From the NCBI GenBank assembly GCA_002686115.1, contig NZAF01000105.1, positions 1 to 22,064 of the forward strand: 22,064 nucleotides of DNA, given 5' to 3'. Source of the stretch: Halobacteriovorax sp. (GTDB lineage: Bacteria; Bdellovibrionota; Bacteriovoracia; Bacteriovoracales; Bacteriovoracaceae). Below the pieces are notes generated by a model. That model saw only the letters and a list, made by a program, of their open reading frames with translations, was not told the origin of the DNA and did no database searches. Of this stretch, positions 7,836 through 16,510 are shown one piece after another. The position numbers were made by a program, and so were the translations under genes. Position 1 is the stretch's first letter. Every line of letters begins with the position of its first letter.

Positions 7836-8906
7836 CTACTCTTCCTGACCTTTTAAAAGTTCAGCTTGATTATGAGCAATAAGTGCATCAAGAACTGGGG
7901 CCATATCCCCTTCAATGATCTTATCGAGAGAATAAAGAGTTAAGCCAATTCTGTGATCAGAAAGTCTTCCTTGTGGATAGTTGTAAGTTCTAATTCTTTC
8001 AGAACGATCACCTGTCCCAATGAGACCTTTTCTCTCTGCAGCTTCTTCAGCATTTTTCTCTTGAAGCATTTTATCAAAGATTCTAGCAGCTAAAATCTTT
8101 AGTGCCTTTTCTTTATTTTTTAGCTGTGATTTTTGATCTTGGTTATAAACCTGTATACCTGTCGGTTCGTGCGTCACACGAACAGCCGAGTCAGTCGTAT
8201 TAACGTGCTGTCCACCAGAACCAGATGCTCTCATAACATCAATTCTTACGTCATTTAAATCAAGTTCCCAGTCAAGGTCATCAGTTTCAGGCATAACTGC
8301 AACAGTAATCGTTGAAGTATGAACTCTCCCTTGAGACTCTGTTTTTGGGACTCTTTGAACACGATGAACACCAGATTCGTATTTCATCTTTGAATAAACT
8401 TTTTCACCAGAAATGGAAAAGATAACTTCTTTTATCCCCTCATCATTTTCAGAAAGAGAATCAATTTCAGTTTTCCATCCTTGTGAACGAGCATAGTTTT
8501 GATACATTCTAAGGACATCACCAACAAAGATAGAAGCTTCATCTCCACCGGCACCAGCTCGAATTTCAACCATACAGTTCTTATCATCAAGAGGATCTTT
8601 TGGCAGAAGAAGAATCTTTAGTTCATCTTCAAGACCTTCGACAAGAGGCTCGTTCTCAGCAAGAACTTCCTTTGCCATCTCTTTCATATCTTCATCACTA
8701 TCTTTAAGCATCTCTTTGGCTTCGTTAATATCCTCAATGATTTGACGATATTTTTTATAACAGATAACAACATCTTCAATTGAAGCTCTCTCTGAAGAAA
8801 TCTTCTTAAATTCTTTTTGTCTGTCATAAATAGAAGGGTCAGCAAGCTTCTCAGTAAGAGTTTGATATCTCTCAACAACCTGATCTAACTTATCGAACAT
8901 GCTCAT
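7836..8906 (-). CDS. prfA: Peptide chain release factor 1
   Basis: RF1 recognises UAA and UAG stop codons and triggers peptide release on the ribosome. The 356-residue length is standard. The codon-recognition tripeptide of the PxT type reads P187-K-T189 within RVPKTESQGRVHTS, which marks RF1 rather than RF2 (SPF). The peptidyl-transferase motif GGQ is at 231-233 in SGSGGQHVN, the target of PrmC. The acidic coiled N-terminal domain spans about residues 1-100. The ATG at 8906 has AGAGG 6 nt upstream; a second in-frame ATG two codons later is less well placed. It is the second gene of the operon, 31 nt after rho. Confidence 0.97.
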   Translation of the reverse strand: MSMFDKLDQVVERYQTLTEKLADPSIYDRQKEFKKISSERASIEDVVICYKKYRQIIEDINEAKEMLKDSDEDMKEMAKEVLAENEPLVEGLEDELKILLLPKDPLDDKNCMVEIRAGAGGDEASIFVGDVLRMYQNYARSQGWKTEIDSLSENDEGIKEVIFSISGEKVYSKMKYESGVHRVQRVPKTESQGRVHTSTITVAVMPETDDLDWELDLNDVRIDVMRASGSGGQHVNTTDSAVRVTHEPTGIQVYNQDQKSQLKNKEKALKILAARIFDKMLQEKNAEEAAERKGLIGTGDRSERIRTYNYPQGRLSDHRIGLTLYSLDKIIEGDMAPVLDALIAHNQAELLKGQEE

Positions 8907-8937
8907 AGTAATCCTCTTAAGAAATCAAAAATAGAAA

Positions 8938-10185
8938 TTATCTATTCATTGACTCCATAAATTCGGCGTTTGTTTTTGTCTTATTCATTCTTTCAAGCAT
9001 AAATTCCATCGCATCAATTGTAGACATAGGATGAAGAACTTTTCTTAGAACGAAGACTCTTTGAAGATCTAATGGGTCCATTAGTAGATCTTCTTTTCTT
9101 GTAGAAGACTTATTGATGTCTAGAGCAGGGAAAATTCTTTTCTCTAGTAGTTTTCTATCAAGTTGAATTTCAGAGTTACCTGTACCTTTAAATTCTTCAA
9201 AGATAACTTCGTCCATTCTTGAACCTGTATCAATAAGTGCAGTAGCGATAATCGTAAGAGAACCACCGTTTTCAATATTTCTAGCAGCACCAAAGAACCT
9301 CTTTGGTCTGTGTAGTGCATTTGAATCAACCCCACCTGAAAGGATCTTACCAGATGTAGGAGAAACTGTGTTATAGGCACGTGCAAGACGAGTAATTGAG
9401 TCAAGAAGGATAACAACATCTTCACCCGCTTCAGTAAGTCTCTTCGCCTTTTCAATAACCATCTCAGCAACTTGTACGTGACGATTTGCTGGCTCATCAA
9501 ATGTAGATGAAACAACTTCCGCGTCAACGTTTCTCTTCATATCTGTAACTTCTTCTGGTCTTTCATCAATAAGAAGAACAATAAGTTTTGCATCTTCGTG
9601 ATTGGCAGAAATAGCGTTTGCAATTTCTTGGAGAAGAACCGTCTTACCAGCTTTTGGAGGTGCAACGATCAGACATCTTTGACCAAAACCTTGTGGTACG
9701 TACATATCAATCATTCTCGTTGACATCTTCTTAGGTTCGAATTCTAAGTTAATTTTTTTATTAGGATAAAGCGGAGTTAAGTTATCAAAAAGAACTGTTT
9801 TTTTATGCTCTTCTGGTGTTTTTCCATTAATAGAATTTAACTTTAAAAGTGCAAAGTATCTTTCGTTATCTTTAGGAGGTCTAATTTGCCCCTCTATCGT
9901 GTCACCTTTTCTAAGGCTAAATCTTCTAATCTGACTTGGGGATACATACATATCATCCGAACCAGGAAGGTAGTTATATCCAGGGGATCTTAAGAAACCA
10001 AAACCGTCTTGAAGAATTTCAAGGACACCACCACCAAAGATCTCTTCATCTTTTGCTGCGTGTGCTTTTAGGATTCCAAAAATCAGCTCATGTTTTTTCA
10101 TCCCAGCTGAGTTTTCAATTCCAGCTTCATTTGCCAATTTAGATAGTTCTTTAATGTCTAAAACTCTAAGGTCATTAAGGTGCAT
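8938..10185 (-). CDS. rho: Transcription termination factor Rho
   Basis: Rho is the hexameric RNA-dependent ATPase that ends transcription. This 415-residue protein has the N-terminal Rho_N helix bundle (about 1-45), the cold-shock-like primary RNA-binding fold (about 50-115, with GFGFLRS and DMYVSPSQIRRF), Walker A APPKAGKT (176-183), Walker B VVILLDSITRLARAYN (257-272), and the secondary-site Q-loop and R-loop region around LSGGVDSNALHRPKRFFG (282-299). There is no large insertion, unlike actinobacterial or Bacteroidetes Rho. It leads the operon, with a candidate promoter about 106 nt upstream. The long leader fits the autoregulation known for rho in E. coli, though no attenuator hairpin is evident. 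GGAG lies 10 nt before the ATG, slightly far. Confidence 0.97.
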   Translation of the reverse strand: MHLNDLRVLDIKELSKLANEAGIENSAGMKKHELIFGILKAHAAKDEEIFGGGVLEILQDGFGFLRSPGYNYLPGSDDMYVSPSQIRRFSLRKGDTIEGQIRPPKDNERYFALLKLNSINGKTPEEHKKTVLFDNLTPLYPNKKINLEFEPKKMSTRMIDMYVPQGFGQRCLIVAPPKAGKTVLLQEIANAISANHEDAKLIVLLIDERPEEVTDMKRNVDAEVVSSTFDEPANRHVQVAEMVIEKAKRLTEAGEDVVILLDSITRLARAYNTVSPTSGKILSGGVDSNALHRPKRFFGAARNIENGGSLTIIATALIDTGSRMDEVIFEEFKGTGNSEIQLDRKLLEKRIFPALDINKSSTRKEDLLMDPLDLQRVFVLRKVLHPMSTIDAMEFMLERMNKTKTNAEFMESMNR

Positions 10186-10290
10186 AAAACTACTACTCCG
10201 ATAATATTTAATACATATAGTTTAATCTCGTACTTTTTCCTGGATTTGTTCGTAGAGAATTTTTTAGTGGATTGTATATAAGGTAAGTTC

Positions 10291-10319
10291 ATATTAATTC
10301 TTTATTCATTCTCAGTCAA
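10291..10319 (-). promoter_or_regulatory. Candidate promoter for the rho operon
   Basis: Read on the minus strand, TTGACT (10319-10314) is followed after exactly 17 nt by TAATAT (10296-10291). The -35 has one mismatch and the -10 has two. Transcription would start near 10284, leaving a leader of roughly 100 nt before rho. No intrinsic terminator is seen inside the operon, so one transcript could cover rho to hinT. Confidence 0.5.
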
Positions 10320-10388
10320 TATATTCTACGATGCATAGCTATTTTCAAGGACCTTGACCTTCTGCGGCATCCATTGTATCTAGACAGG

Positions 10389-10850
10389 ATGTCTGAATTT
10401 AGTAAATATCCAAGATTTGAAGAATTTAAAGGTAAGAATATTCTTTCTGTCGATTATGGAGAAAAGGCCATTGGACTTGCTTCTTTTTGCCCTGGTCGAG
10501 ACCCATTTCCACTCACTCGTGGAAAAATAAAGAATGCTGGCTTTCACAACTTTTTAAAATCCTTAAAAGAAGTTATTGATGAAGACTTCTTTGAAATACT
10601 AGTCTTTGGTATCCCCTATCTTACTGATGGTTCAGAAAGTGAAAAAACTCTTGAGATGAAAAAATATTTTCAAATTATAAGAGAATCCTGCTCAGATCTA
10701 TTGGTCTTTGAACAAGATGAAACACTTTCGACGTTCGAAGCTAAAAAGAGAATGGAGAATTCCGCTGAATTTAATTTCAAAGTAGACATTAAAAGAATTG
10801 ATGAAGTTTCAGCAATAATTATTCTTGAAGACTTTATCAGATCAAATTAG
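10389..10850 (+). CDS. ruvX: RuvX/YqgF-family nuclease (putative Holliday junction resolvase / pre-16S rRNA nuclease)
   Basis: An RNase H-like fold protein of 153 residues from the ATG at 10389. The three acidic active-site positions are visible: D22 in SVDYGEKAIG, E111 in QDETLST, and D138 in RIDEVSAIIIL. The segment VFGIPYLTDGSESEK (72-86) matches the family V-G-x-P-x-x-x-x-G-S block. YqgF in E. coli is needed for 5' maturation of 16S rRNA, while other family members have been described as resolvases; the sequence cannot decide between them. The N-terminus is about 15 residues longer than usual. The start is uncertain: neither the ATG nor an in-frame TTG at 10374 has a usable ribosome binding site, and AGG directly abuts the ATG. 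A leaderless message is possible. Confidence 0.85.
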   Translation: MSEFSKYPRFEEFKGKNILSVDYGEKAIGLASFCPGRDPFPLTRGKIKNAGFHNFLKSLKEVIDEDFFEILVFGIPYLTDGSESEKTLEMKKYFQIIRESCSDLLVFEQDETLSTFEAKKRMENSAEFNFKVDIKRIDEVSAIIILEDFIRSN

Positions 10851-10969
10851 TTCATTAAATATTACTCAATATCTAGAAAGTTTTATGTTACCATTTTAGT
10901 CAAAACGTAAATGTAAAGTGAAGCTTTATAGCGACTTAGCTTAAGCTTATATTTTTAGGTGACTTAATA

Positions 10970-12004
10970 ATGAATAAGAAGCATATTTTTATTTTTTTAA
11001 TCATTGCCCCTCTTCTAGCGATTTCAATGTCCATAGTTCAGGTTTATTATAGTGTTTATCATTGGGGTTACCAAGGTGAGGATACTATATTTGCTATTGA
11101 AAGTGGTGATACTTTTAGTCGTATTAATTACAAGTTAAGTCAAAGAAAGATAATCTATAGTGCAAGGCTATTTCATCAGTACACTAAGTTTCAAAGTGAA
11201 CTAGAAAACTTTAAAGTCGGCCGCTACGAAATTAAGACAGGCATGACAATGCCTCAAGTTCTCGAGACCCTTACCTCAGGAAATTCCATTACTATTTCTG
11301 TGACAATTCCAGAGGGGAAGAACCTTTTTCAAATTGCAGAAATTCTAGAAGAGAAGAAAATTACAAGTGCTAAAGACTTTATGAAATTGGCAAAGAGTAA
11401 GGCAATGGCGAAAAAGCTTTCTATTCCAAGTCACCGTGTAGAAGGATATCTATATCCTGATACATACCAATTTCCAGAGAACTCCAAGGCTGAATTTGTA
11501 CTAAACTCGATGGTGGATAACTTTAATAAAAAGGTAAATGGCCTCGATTTTTCAAAAACAAAGTTCTCTAAACATGAAGTCATAATACTTGCTTCTGTCG
11601 TTGAAAAAGAAACAGGTGCTTCCTTTGAAAGGCCAAGAATTGCTGGTGTTTTTACAAATAGACTAAAGAAGAGAATGAGACTGCAATCCGATCCTACAAC
11701 AATCTATGGTATCTATGAAAGATATGATGGAAATATTAGAAAGAGGGATCTTCTAGAAAAAACTCCTTATAATACTTATAAAATAAATGGACTTCCGGCA
11801 GGCCCAATTGCAAACCCTGGACTTGAGTCTATAAAAGCCGTCATTAATCCAGAAAAACATGACTATCTTTATTTTGTAAGTAAGAATGATGGGACACATA
11901 TTTTTACAAAGACCTATAAAGATCACCTTAAAGCGGTGAATACTTGGCAAAAAACAAGCTCTAATAGAAAAGGGCGTAGCTGGAGAGATTTAAAAAAGAA
12001 ATGA
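10970..12004 (+). CDS. mltG: Endolytic murein transglycosylase MltG (YceG-like)
   Basis: MltG cleaves nascent glycan strands in the inner-membrane-associated peptidoglycan machinery and so sets chain length. The 344-residue length is normal. Residues 5-27 are a membrane anchor. The LysM-like part is about 40-100, and the catalytic domain follows with VEGYLYPDTYQF (157-168), the catalytic E212 in ASVVEKETG (208-216), LQSDPTTIYG (238-247) and PYNTY...GLPAGPIANPG (266-284). AGGTGA lies 7 nt upstream of the ATG. The last four bases overlap the start of the PilZ/FliG-like gene (ATGA), so the two are likely co-translated. The preceding ruvX ends 119 nt upstream and may be in the same transcript. 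Confidence 0.95.
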   Translation: MNKKHIFIFLIIAPLLAISMSIVQVYYSVYHWGYQGEDTIFAIESGDTFSRINYKLSQRKIIYSARLFHQYTKFQSELENFKVGRYEIKTGMTMPQVLETLTSGNSITISVTIPEGKNLFQIAEILEEKKITSAKDFMKLAKSKAMAKKLSIPSHRVEGYLYPDTYQFPENSKAEFVLNSMVDNFNKKVNGLDFSKTKFSKHEVIILASVVEKETGASFERPRIAGVFTNRLKKRMRLQSDPTTIYGIYERYDGNIRKRDLLEKTPYNTYKINGLPAGPIANPGLESIKAVINPEKHDYLYFVSKNDGTHIFTKTYKDHLKAVNTWQKTSSNRKGRSWRDLKKK

Positions 12005-13095
12005 AACTTTGGTCTAGTTTTGACCCTGACTATATAGAGGGAAAATTTAATGAATATCTTGAATCTCTTCAACCTATAAGAATGTGGCAAGAGCCGATTC
12101 AAGATTATCCTGAGATTTATGGTGTTGTCACAAAAGTTTCAACGAATGAGTTTTCTATCACTGTCGATGAACAGTACAGAAAACACTTTAACAAATTAAG
12201 CCTGCAAAAGGCCCTACTCTTTCACTCCGCTCTTGATGATATGCACTTTAAAAAAGATCTTTTTTCTTTTGATACTTCATCAATTTCTTTTTCTAAACCG
12301 AATGAAGTACGTTTTAGAGATAATAGAGTTACCCAAAGATATTATTATAAGTACCAGGACTTTAAATCTATTACCTATACCATTGGTGAATTTGGAGAAA
12401 AGGAATCTGATATTTTAACTGATATCTCAAACTCTGGTGTAAGCTTTGTTATTCCAACGACTAAAAGAGATAAGATTGAAATTGGGGATACTCTTTGTAT
12501 CACGGCATTAACCGACCAAGAGCTACCAGAGGGTTTACAGGCTACTGTTAAGTATATTGTACCTTATCAAATATCTCGAGAGAGTACTTCTAATCTTATT
12601 CAAGTAGGTTTAAATTTTAAAAACGATCTTGAATCAATCTCTTACGCTTCCGTTGGAACTTTTATTAAAAGAAAGCAGCAAAAGGTAAAAGGTTTAGATA
12701 CTACAGGATTTAATGGCCTTAATCCTAATGAGTTTGAAAGAAAAATTGGAGCTATAAAAACTAAGAATGCTCAGCTTGCAGCTAATATTCGAGAAAGAGT
12801 GGAAGATCTTGATAGACTTCGCTACTTAACAACTGAAATGAAAAGAAACTTTCTTTTAGATATAAATCATGATCTCCTAGCGGCTGCACTGAGGCTCTCT
12901 AGTAAAGAGTTAATTTTTGATCTCTTATCAGATGTCACAGATAGTATGCGAGAAGAATTTCTCGAGAAGCTAGATGTTGCCAAACCTGCATCAGCAGTCA
13001 ACAAGGCGCAAGATGAAATTTGTCGCTTGATTCATAACAAAGAAAAAACAGGCGAGCTAATACTTGATCCTCGCTCTTATATTAAATATGTTTGA
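12001..13095 (+). CDS. PilZ-domain protein with FliG-like C-terminal domain
   Basis: A 364-residue cytoplasmic protein. A PilZ domain, the common c-di-GMP receptor fold, is suggested at about residues 105-225: the binding signatures RxxxR (R109-VTQ-R113) and D/NxSxxG (D141-I-S-N-S-G146) are both present with the usual spacing. The region 1-100 is unassigned. Residues 265-356 align by eye with the C-terminal domain of the flagellar switch protein FliG: DLLAAALRLSSKEL, an LSDVTDSMREEFLEKL helix, then NKAQDEI and KTGELIL. E. coli FliG has ALKGA, LRNMSQRAADILRDDL, EQKAI and ETGEMVI at these places. Of the FliG torque residues only the K264 position keeps its charge sign clearly (Arg298); positions 281 and 297 are Ser and 289 is Lys. 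Motor interference or chemosensory-type control is inferred, not shown. Its start overlaps mltG by 4 nt. Confidence 0.8.
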   Translation: MKLWSSFDPDYIEGKFNEYLESLQPIRMWQEPIQDYPEIYGVVTKVSTNEFSITVDEQYRKHFNKLSLQKALLFHSALDDMHFKKDLFSFDTSSISFSKPNEVRFRDNRVTQRYYYKYQDFKSITYTIGEFGEKESDILTDISNSGVSFVIPTTKRDKIEIGDTLCITALTDQELPEGLQATVKYIVPYQISRESTSNLIQVGLNFKNDLESISYASVGTFIKRKQQKVKGLDTTGFNGLNPNEFERKIGAIKTKNAQLAANIRERVEDLDRLRYLTTEMKRNFLLDINHDLLAAALRLSSKELIFDLLSDVTDSMREEFLEKLDVAKPASAVNKAQDEICRLIHNKEKTGELILDPRSYIKYV

Positions 13096-16000
13096 TTAGT
13101 CCGTTCCATAAAGAATAGTCTCATCTCTTTTTGCACCACCTATATCATTTTTAGGTTGGTACCATGCTGCTACCGGAGCTGTTGAAACGAATCTATACCC
13201 TTCTTTTGCATTTGTCGTAATTCTAGCTTGAAAAGGAGCACTTGTATTTACGCCAGTTCTACTCAAAGAAAAAGTTTGCACAGGAGTGTCGCTACCGATA
13301 ATTTGACTTGGAGAATATACTGAAATCGTTGCAGCTTCTTTACTTGCAAAAGCAATCCAATCCCCTTGAACATTTAAAACGTAGTTCTTTTTCATAAGAT
13401 TAGTAGGTAAAAATGGAGCTGCACATCCTCCATTTGAGTCAGCATAACTTGCACCAGAAATACCTTTATCAGATCTTATTAAAAGACTGCTTGAGGTATA
13501 CTGACTTCCAGATTTTGCAGGATTAACTTTTATAGAGTCTGTTTTATCAAGTGTGTTACTTGTTGTGCCCGAGTTACTGTGCCACAGATTGTAGAAAGTA
13601 GAATCCCTCGATGTCGTTAATCTCATTGAAGTTGACGGAATACCAATAATTTCTGTCGCAGAAGGTAGAAGAGGCTTTGGATCGACAAATCTCGTCCCAC
13701 TCCCAGAAATGTGGTAAGCAAGTACAGTACCAGTTGAGACGACTTGATAACTTCCATACTGTGACCAGGAAAGAGTATCTCCAGAGTCTTTATTTATCGT
13801 CATTGAAGTTAAAAGTGAACCACCTTGATAAATACTAACAGTCGTATCTTCTATTGCATAAACATGAAGTTTTTGAGGATTATATCTAATTGAATTAAAA
13901 CTAAAACTTTTACCGGCCCAAGATGTTGGACTAAAAGTAATATTTGCTTTATTCGTATCACCACCACTCCCTCTCCTTCCGGCAGTATAAATTGGTTTAT
14001 CTGCATCAATCACATCAAATTGAGAGGGGGAAAATAGATGAGTTTGTCCCTTATTAAGAGTGACCAGTGGATTACCATTAAGCGTGACATCTGTGTCATC
14101 ATAAAAGGCTACAACCTTTGCGGTTGTTGCACCTCCTACATTCATTGCTTTATATGGAGAGCTAAAGATTTCACTATTAGGCTTCGTTTCACCCTCAGCA
14201 ATATTAGACCATTCTGAAATACTTCCTGAGTCATAAGACATCTGCACTCTAAACTCATAAATAGTAGATGGCAAAAGTCCCAAAACAGTTGTACCTACAC
14301 TTATATTTACTCCATCATCAAAACTTAACCAAACCGTTGTAAATTTTTTCCTGTATTGAATATTGTAATCATTAACTGTGAATCCAGAAGTATTTATAGC
14401 GGCCCAGTTTAGTTCTGCAGACTGAGATAATGTAGAAGGTACAGATAATGTTGAAATTGATGGCGTAGTTGTCGATTTATTTATTGTCTGAACATATTGA
14501 ATTGCATTTTGATAAGAGGCATTAGTATGATCTACCCTTATTGTCACATTTCCATCACTAAGACTAGAAACATCAACAAAGCCCGTCGTCCATGAGCCAG
14601 AAGTGCAATTAGGAGTAAATGTAAGCCCTTCGATATCAACATTTACAGCTCTTCCATTTTCAGAACAAGAACCAATGACTTGAAACGCTGATTCATTTGC
14701 AGGATTTATATCTCCAACAGACGTTATACTTACTGTTGGCAATGTCGTATCTTTTGTAAACGTGTCACTTGCAGTTGGTGCAGTTAAATGATTCACATCA
14801 ACACTAATGACTCCATCACTTAAACTTGAGAGATCAAGCGAATTTGTGATCCAATTACCTGATGAGCAAGTGGCATATGTCGTAAGTGCTCCACTACCGA
14901 CATTAATCGTTACAGCAGAATTATCACTTGAACAACTCCCAGAGAAGACAACATTTTTTTCATTATCCTGACTAATATCAGAAGGTGGATTCAGACTTAC
15001 TGAAAATGAAAGAGTGTCTTTATTAATCGTCACAGTACTAAACGATGATGAATTACCATTAGTATCAGTTGTCGATATGTTAATATCAATTTTACCCTCA
15101 GAAAGTGCAGAGAGATCAACAATACCAGTAGCGAATGACAAACTAGAGCAGGTCAGATTTCTAAAAACTCCACCAATATCTACACGTACTGCTCTACCCT
15201 CCTCAGAACATGAACCAGATAAAGAGTAAAGTGATTGGTTTGCTAGGTTTATATTATCACTACTAGTTAAGGTAATAGTTGGAATTACTGTGTCTTTTAC
15301 AACTGAACCAGAGGCAGCCAGCGCACTGTTACCGACAGCATCGTTCATATTCACAGAAATAGAAACTCCACCACTATCACTAAGGCTTTGAACGTTTACA
15401 TTTCCAGTCGTCCATGAACTAGAGCTACATGTAGGCGAAAAACTTAAATTACCAATTGTCACATTTACGACCTGCGATTCCACATCACATGTACCACTCA
15501 CAGAATAAGCATTTACATTTGAAGCATTGATAATACTTGGAGATGATAGAGTAACAGTAGGTGACACAACATCTTTTTGAATTGTGACATCACTAAAATT
15601 TGAACTATTTCCCGCTGAATCAACTGTTGCGACTGAAACAGTAACATCCCCATCGAAAAGACTAGTAACATCAACAGACCCAGTATTGAACATTCCTGAA
15701 TTACAACTAGTCGTCACAAGAATCGATTCAAGTGATATATCTACATTCTGACCTTCTTCGCTACAAGTCCCACTTAAAGAATATGTACCAACATTTGAAA
15801 TATTTATATTAGAAGAAGTTAAACTGAGTGTTGGTAAACTCGTATCTTTAATAACAGAAACACTATCTTTTGATTCATTTAGTGCCTCATCTTTATGAGA
15901 TAAAGTTATGCTTAATGATGGGGCATCATTTTCAGAACTAATATCAACTGAATCCAAGTTCCATACTCCGGCATCACATTGTGTTTCAAATTCGGTCTCA

Positions 16001-16509
16001 CCAACAACAATCGATACGACTCTGCCACTTTCACTACATGCTCCACTTAAAGAGTAAGATGTCTCATTAAGTGAATTAATCGTACTATAAGAGTCTATTG
16101 AGGAAGTTGGTGCTTCAAGATCAAGAATGAATGAATACTCTTCAGTGGAATAAGACTTGTCTTCATTGGCAGCATTTATAACAAAATTGTTTTTCCCGTC
16201 AGCGAAGTCTTCACTTTTTAGTTCATAGATAAATATACTATTTTCGCATGTTCCAATATCAATGGATTTTTCATTTAAAACTAAGCTTAAAAGACTGCCA
16301 TTTAAACATTGTCCACTAATTTCAATATTAGACTTACCAGAAGAAATATTTTGAATAAGATTATTAGAAATTGTTTCAATCTCGATGGTAGGAATCACAA
16401 CTTCTTTAGACGAATTAATATATTCTTCATCAATGACAGACTCTTCACCTCCCCCCACGCAGGAGACAAGGAACATCAAAACGAAATAAAAGATTACATG
16501 ATGTCGCAT
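13096..16509 (-). CDS. Large surface lipoprotein: seven Cys-paired Ig-like modules, FN3 domain and IgGFc-binding-like C-terminus
   Basis: A 1137-residue lipoprotein from the ATG at 16509. Residues 1-17 are a signal peptide with lipobox LVSC, so Cys17 would be lipidated, and Gly-Gly-Gly at +2 to +4 suggests outer-membrane sorting. Seven modules of about 90 residues follow, each with two Cys about 20 residues apart and ending in a D-x-x-x-L-S-D-G type turn. A fibronectin type III-like domain lies at about 681-776 (SAELNWAAI, YNIQYRK, TIYEFRVQ, WSNIAEGET). The C-terminal 360 residues contain short beta motifs (DDTDVTLNG, ADKPIYTAG, VAAWYQPK) that resemble IgGFc-binding N-terminal-type domains; this is tentative. 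The gene starts 1 nt after the stop of the LysM-barrel gene. An in-frame TTG at 16521 would give an 11-nt overlap and is less likely. A role in surface contact or adhesion is inferred. Confidence 0.87.
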   Translation of the reverse strand: MRHHVIFYFVLMFLVSCVGGGEESVIDEEYINSSKEVVIPTIEIETISNNLIQNISSGKSNIEISGQCLNGSLLSLVLNEKSIDIGTCENSIFIYELKSEDFADGKNNFVINAANEDKSYSTEEYSFILDLEAPTSSIDSYSTINSLNETSYSLSGACSESGRVVSIVVGETEFETQCDAGVWNLDSVDISSENDAPSLSITLSHKDEALNESKDSVSVIKDTSLPTLSLTSSNINISNVGTYSLSGTCSEEGQNVDISLESILVTTSCNSGMFNTGSVDVTSLFDGDVTVSVATVDSAGNSSNFSDVTIQKDVVSPTVTLSSPSIINASNVNAYSVSGTCDVESQVVNVTIGNLSFSPTCSSSSWTTGNVNVQSLSDSGGVSISVNMNDAVGNSALAASGSVVKDTVIPTITLTSSDNINLANQSLYSLSGSCSEEGRAVRVDIGGVFRNLTCSSLSFATGIVDLSALSEGKIDINISTTDTNGNSSSFSTVTINKDTLSFSVSLNPPSDISQDNEKNVVFSGSCSSDNSAVTINVGSGALTTYATCSSGNWITNSLDLSSLSDGVISVDVNHLTAPTASDTFTKDTTLPTVSITSVGDINPANESAFQVIGSCSENGRAVNVDIEGLTFTPNCTSGSWTTGFVDVSSLSDGNVTIRVDHTNASYQNAIQYVQTINKSTTTPSISTLSVPSTLSQSAELNWAAINTSGFTVNDYNIQYRKKFTTVWLSFDDGVNISVGTTVLGLLPSTIYEFRVQMSYDSGSISEWSNIAEGETKPNSEIFSSPYKAMNVGGATTAKVVAFYDDTDVTLNGNPLVTLNKGQTHLFSPSQFDVIDADKPIYTAGRRGSGGDTNKANITFSPTSWAGKSFSFNSIRYNPQKLHVYAIEDTTVSIYQGGSLLTSMTINKDSGDTLSWSQYGSYQVVSTGTVLAYHISGSGTRFVDPKPLLPSATEIIGIPSTSMRLTTSRDSTFYNLWHSNSGTTSNTLDKTDSIKVNPAKSGSQYTSSSLLIRSDKGISGASYADSNGGCAAPFLPTNLMKKNYVLNVQGDWIAFASKEAATISVYSPSQIIGSDTPVQTFSLSRTGVNTSAPFQARITTNAKEGYRFVSTAPVAAWYQPKNDIGGAKRDETILYGTD
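14484..16392 (-). repeat. Seven tandem Ig-like protein modules with paired cysteines
   Basis: Cys pairs in the encoded protein fall at residues 68/88, 158/178, 249/269, 341/361, 434/454, 526/548 and 615/635. The period is 89-93 residues and the pair spacing is 20 in six modules and 22 in one. The typical module reads P-T-(V/I)-(S/T)-(L/I)-(T/S)-S at its start, then S-L-S-G-x-C-S-E-x-G, and then a second Cys before a W/F-x-T-G-x-V-D segment. The repeats are diverged at DNA level, so this is an old array and not a recent expansion. Confidence 0.85.
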
Positions 16510-16510
16510 T

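Noticed and set aside
9144..9527. Minus-strand frame of 127 codons within rho
   Set aside because: Out-of-frame with the conserved Rho ATPase domain and leucine-rich only because of frame shift; not a gene.
10921..10948. AAGCTT inverted repeat before mltG
   Set aside because: Two copies of a 6-bp self-complementary word with no extension; probably chance in AT-rich sequence.
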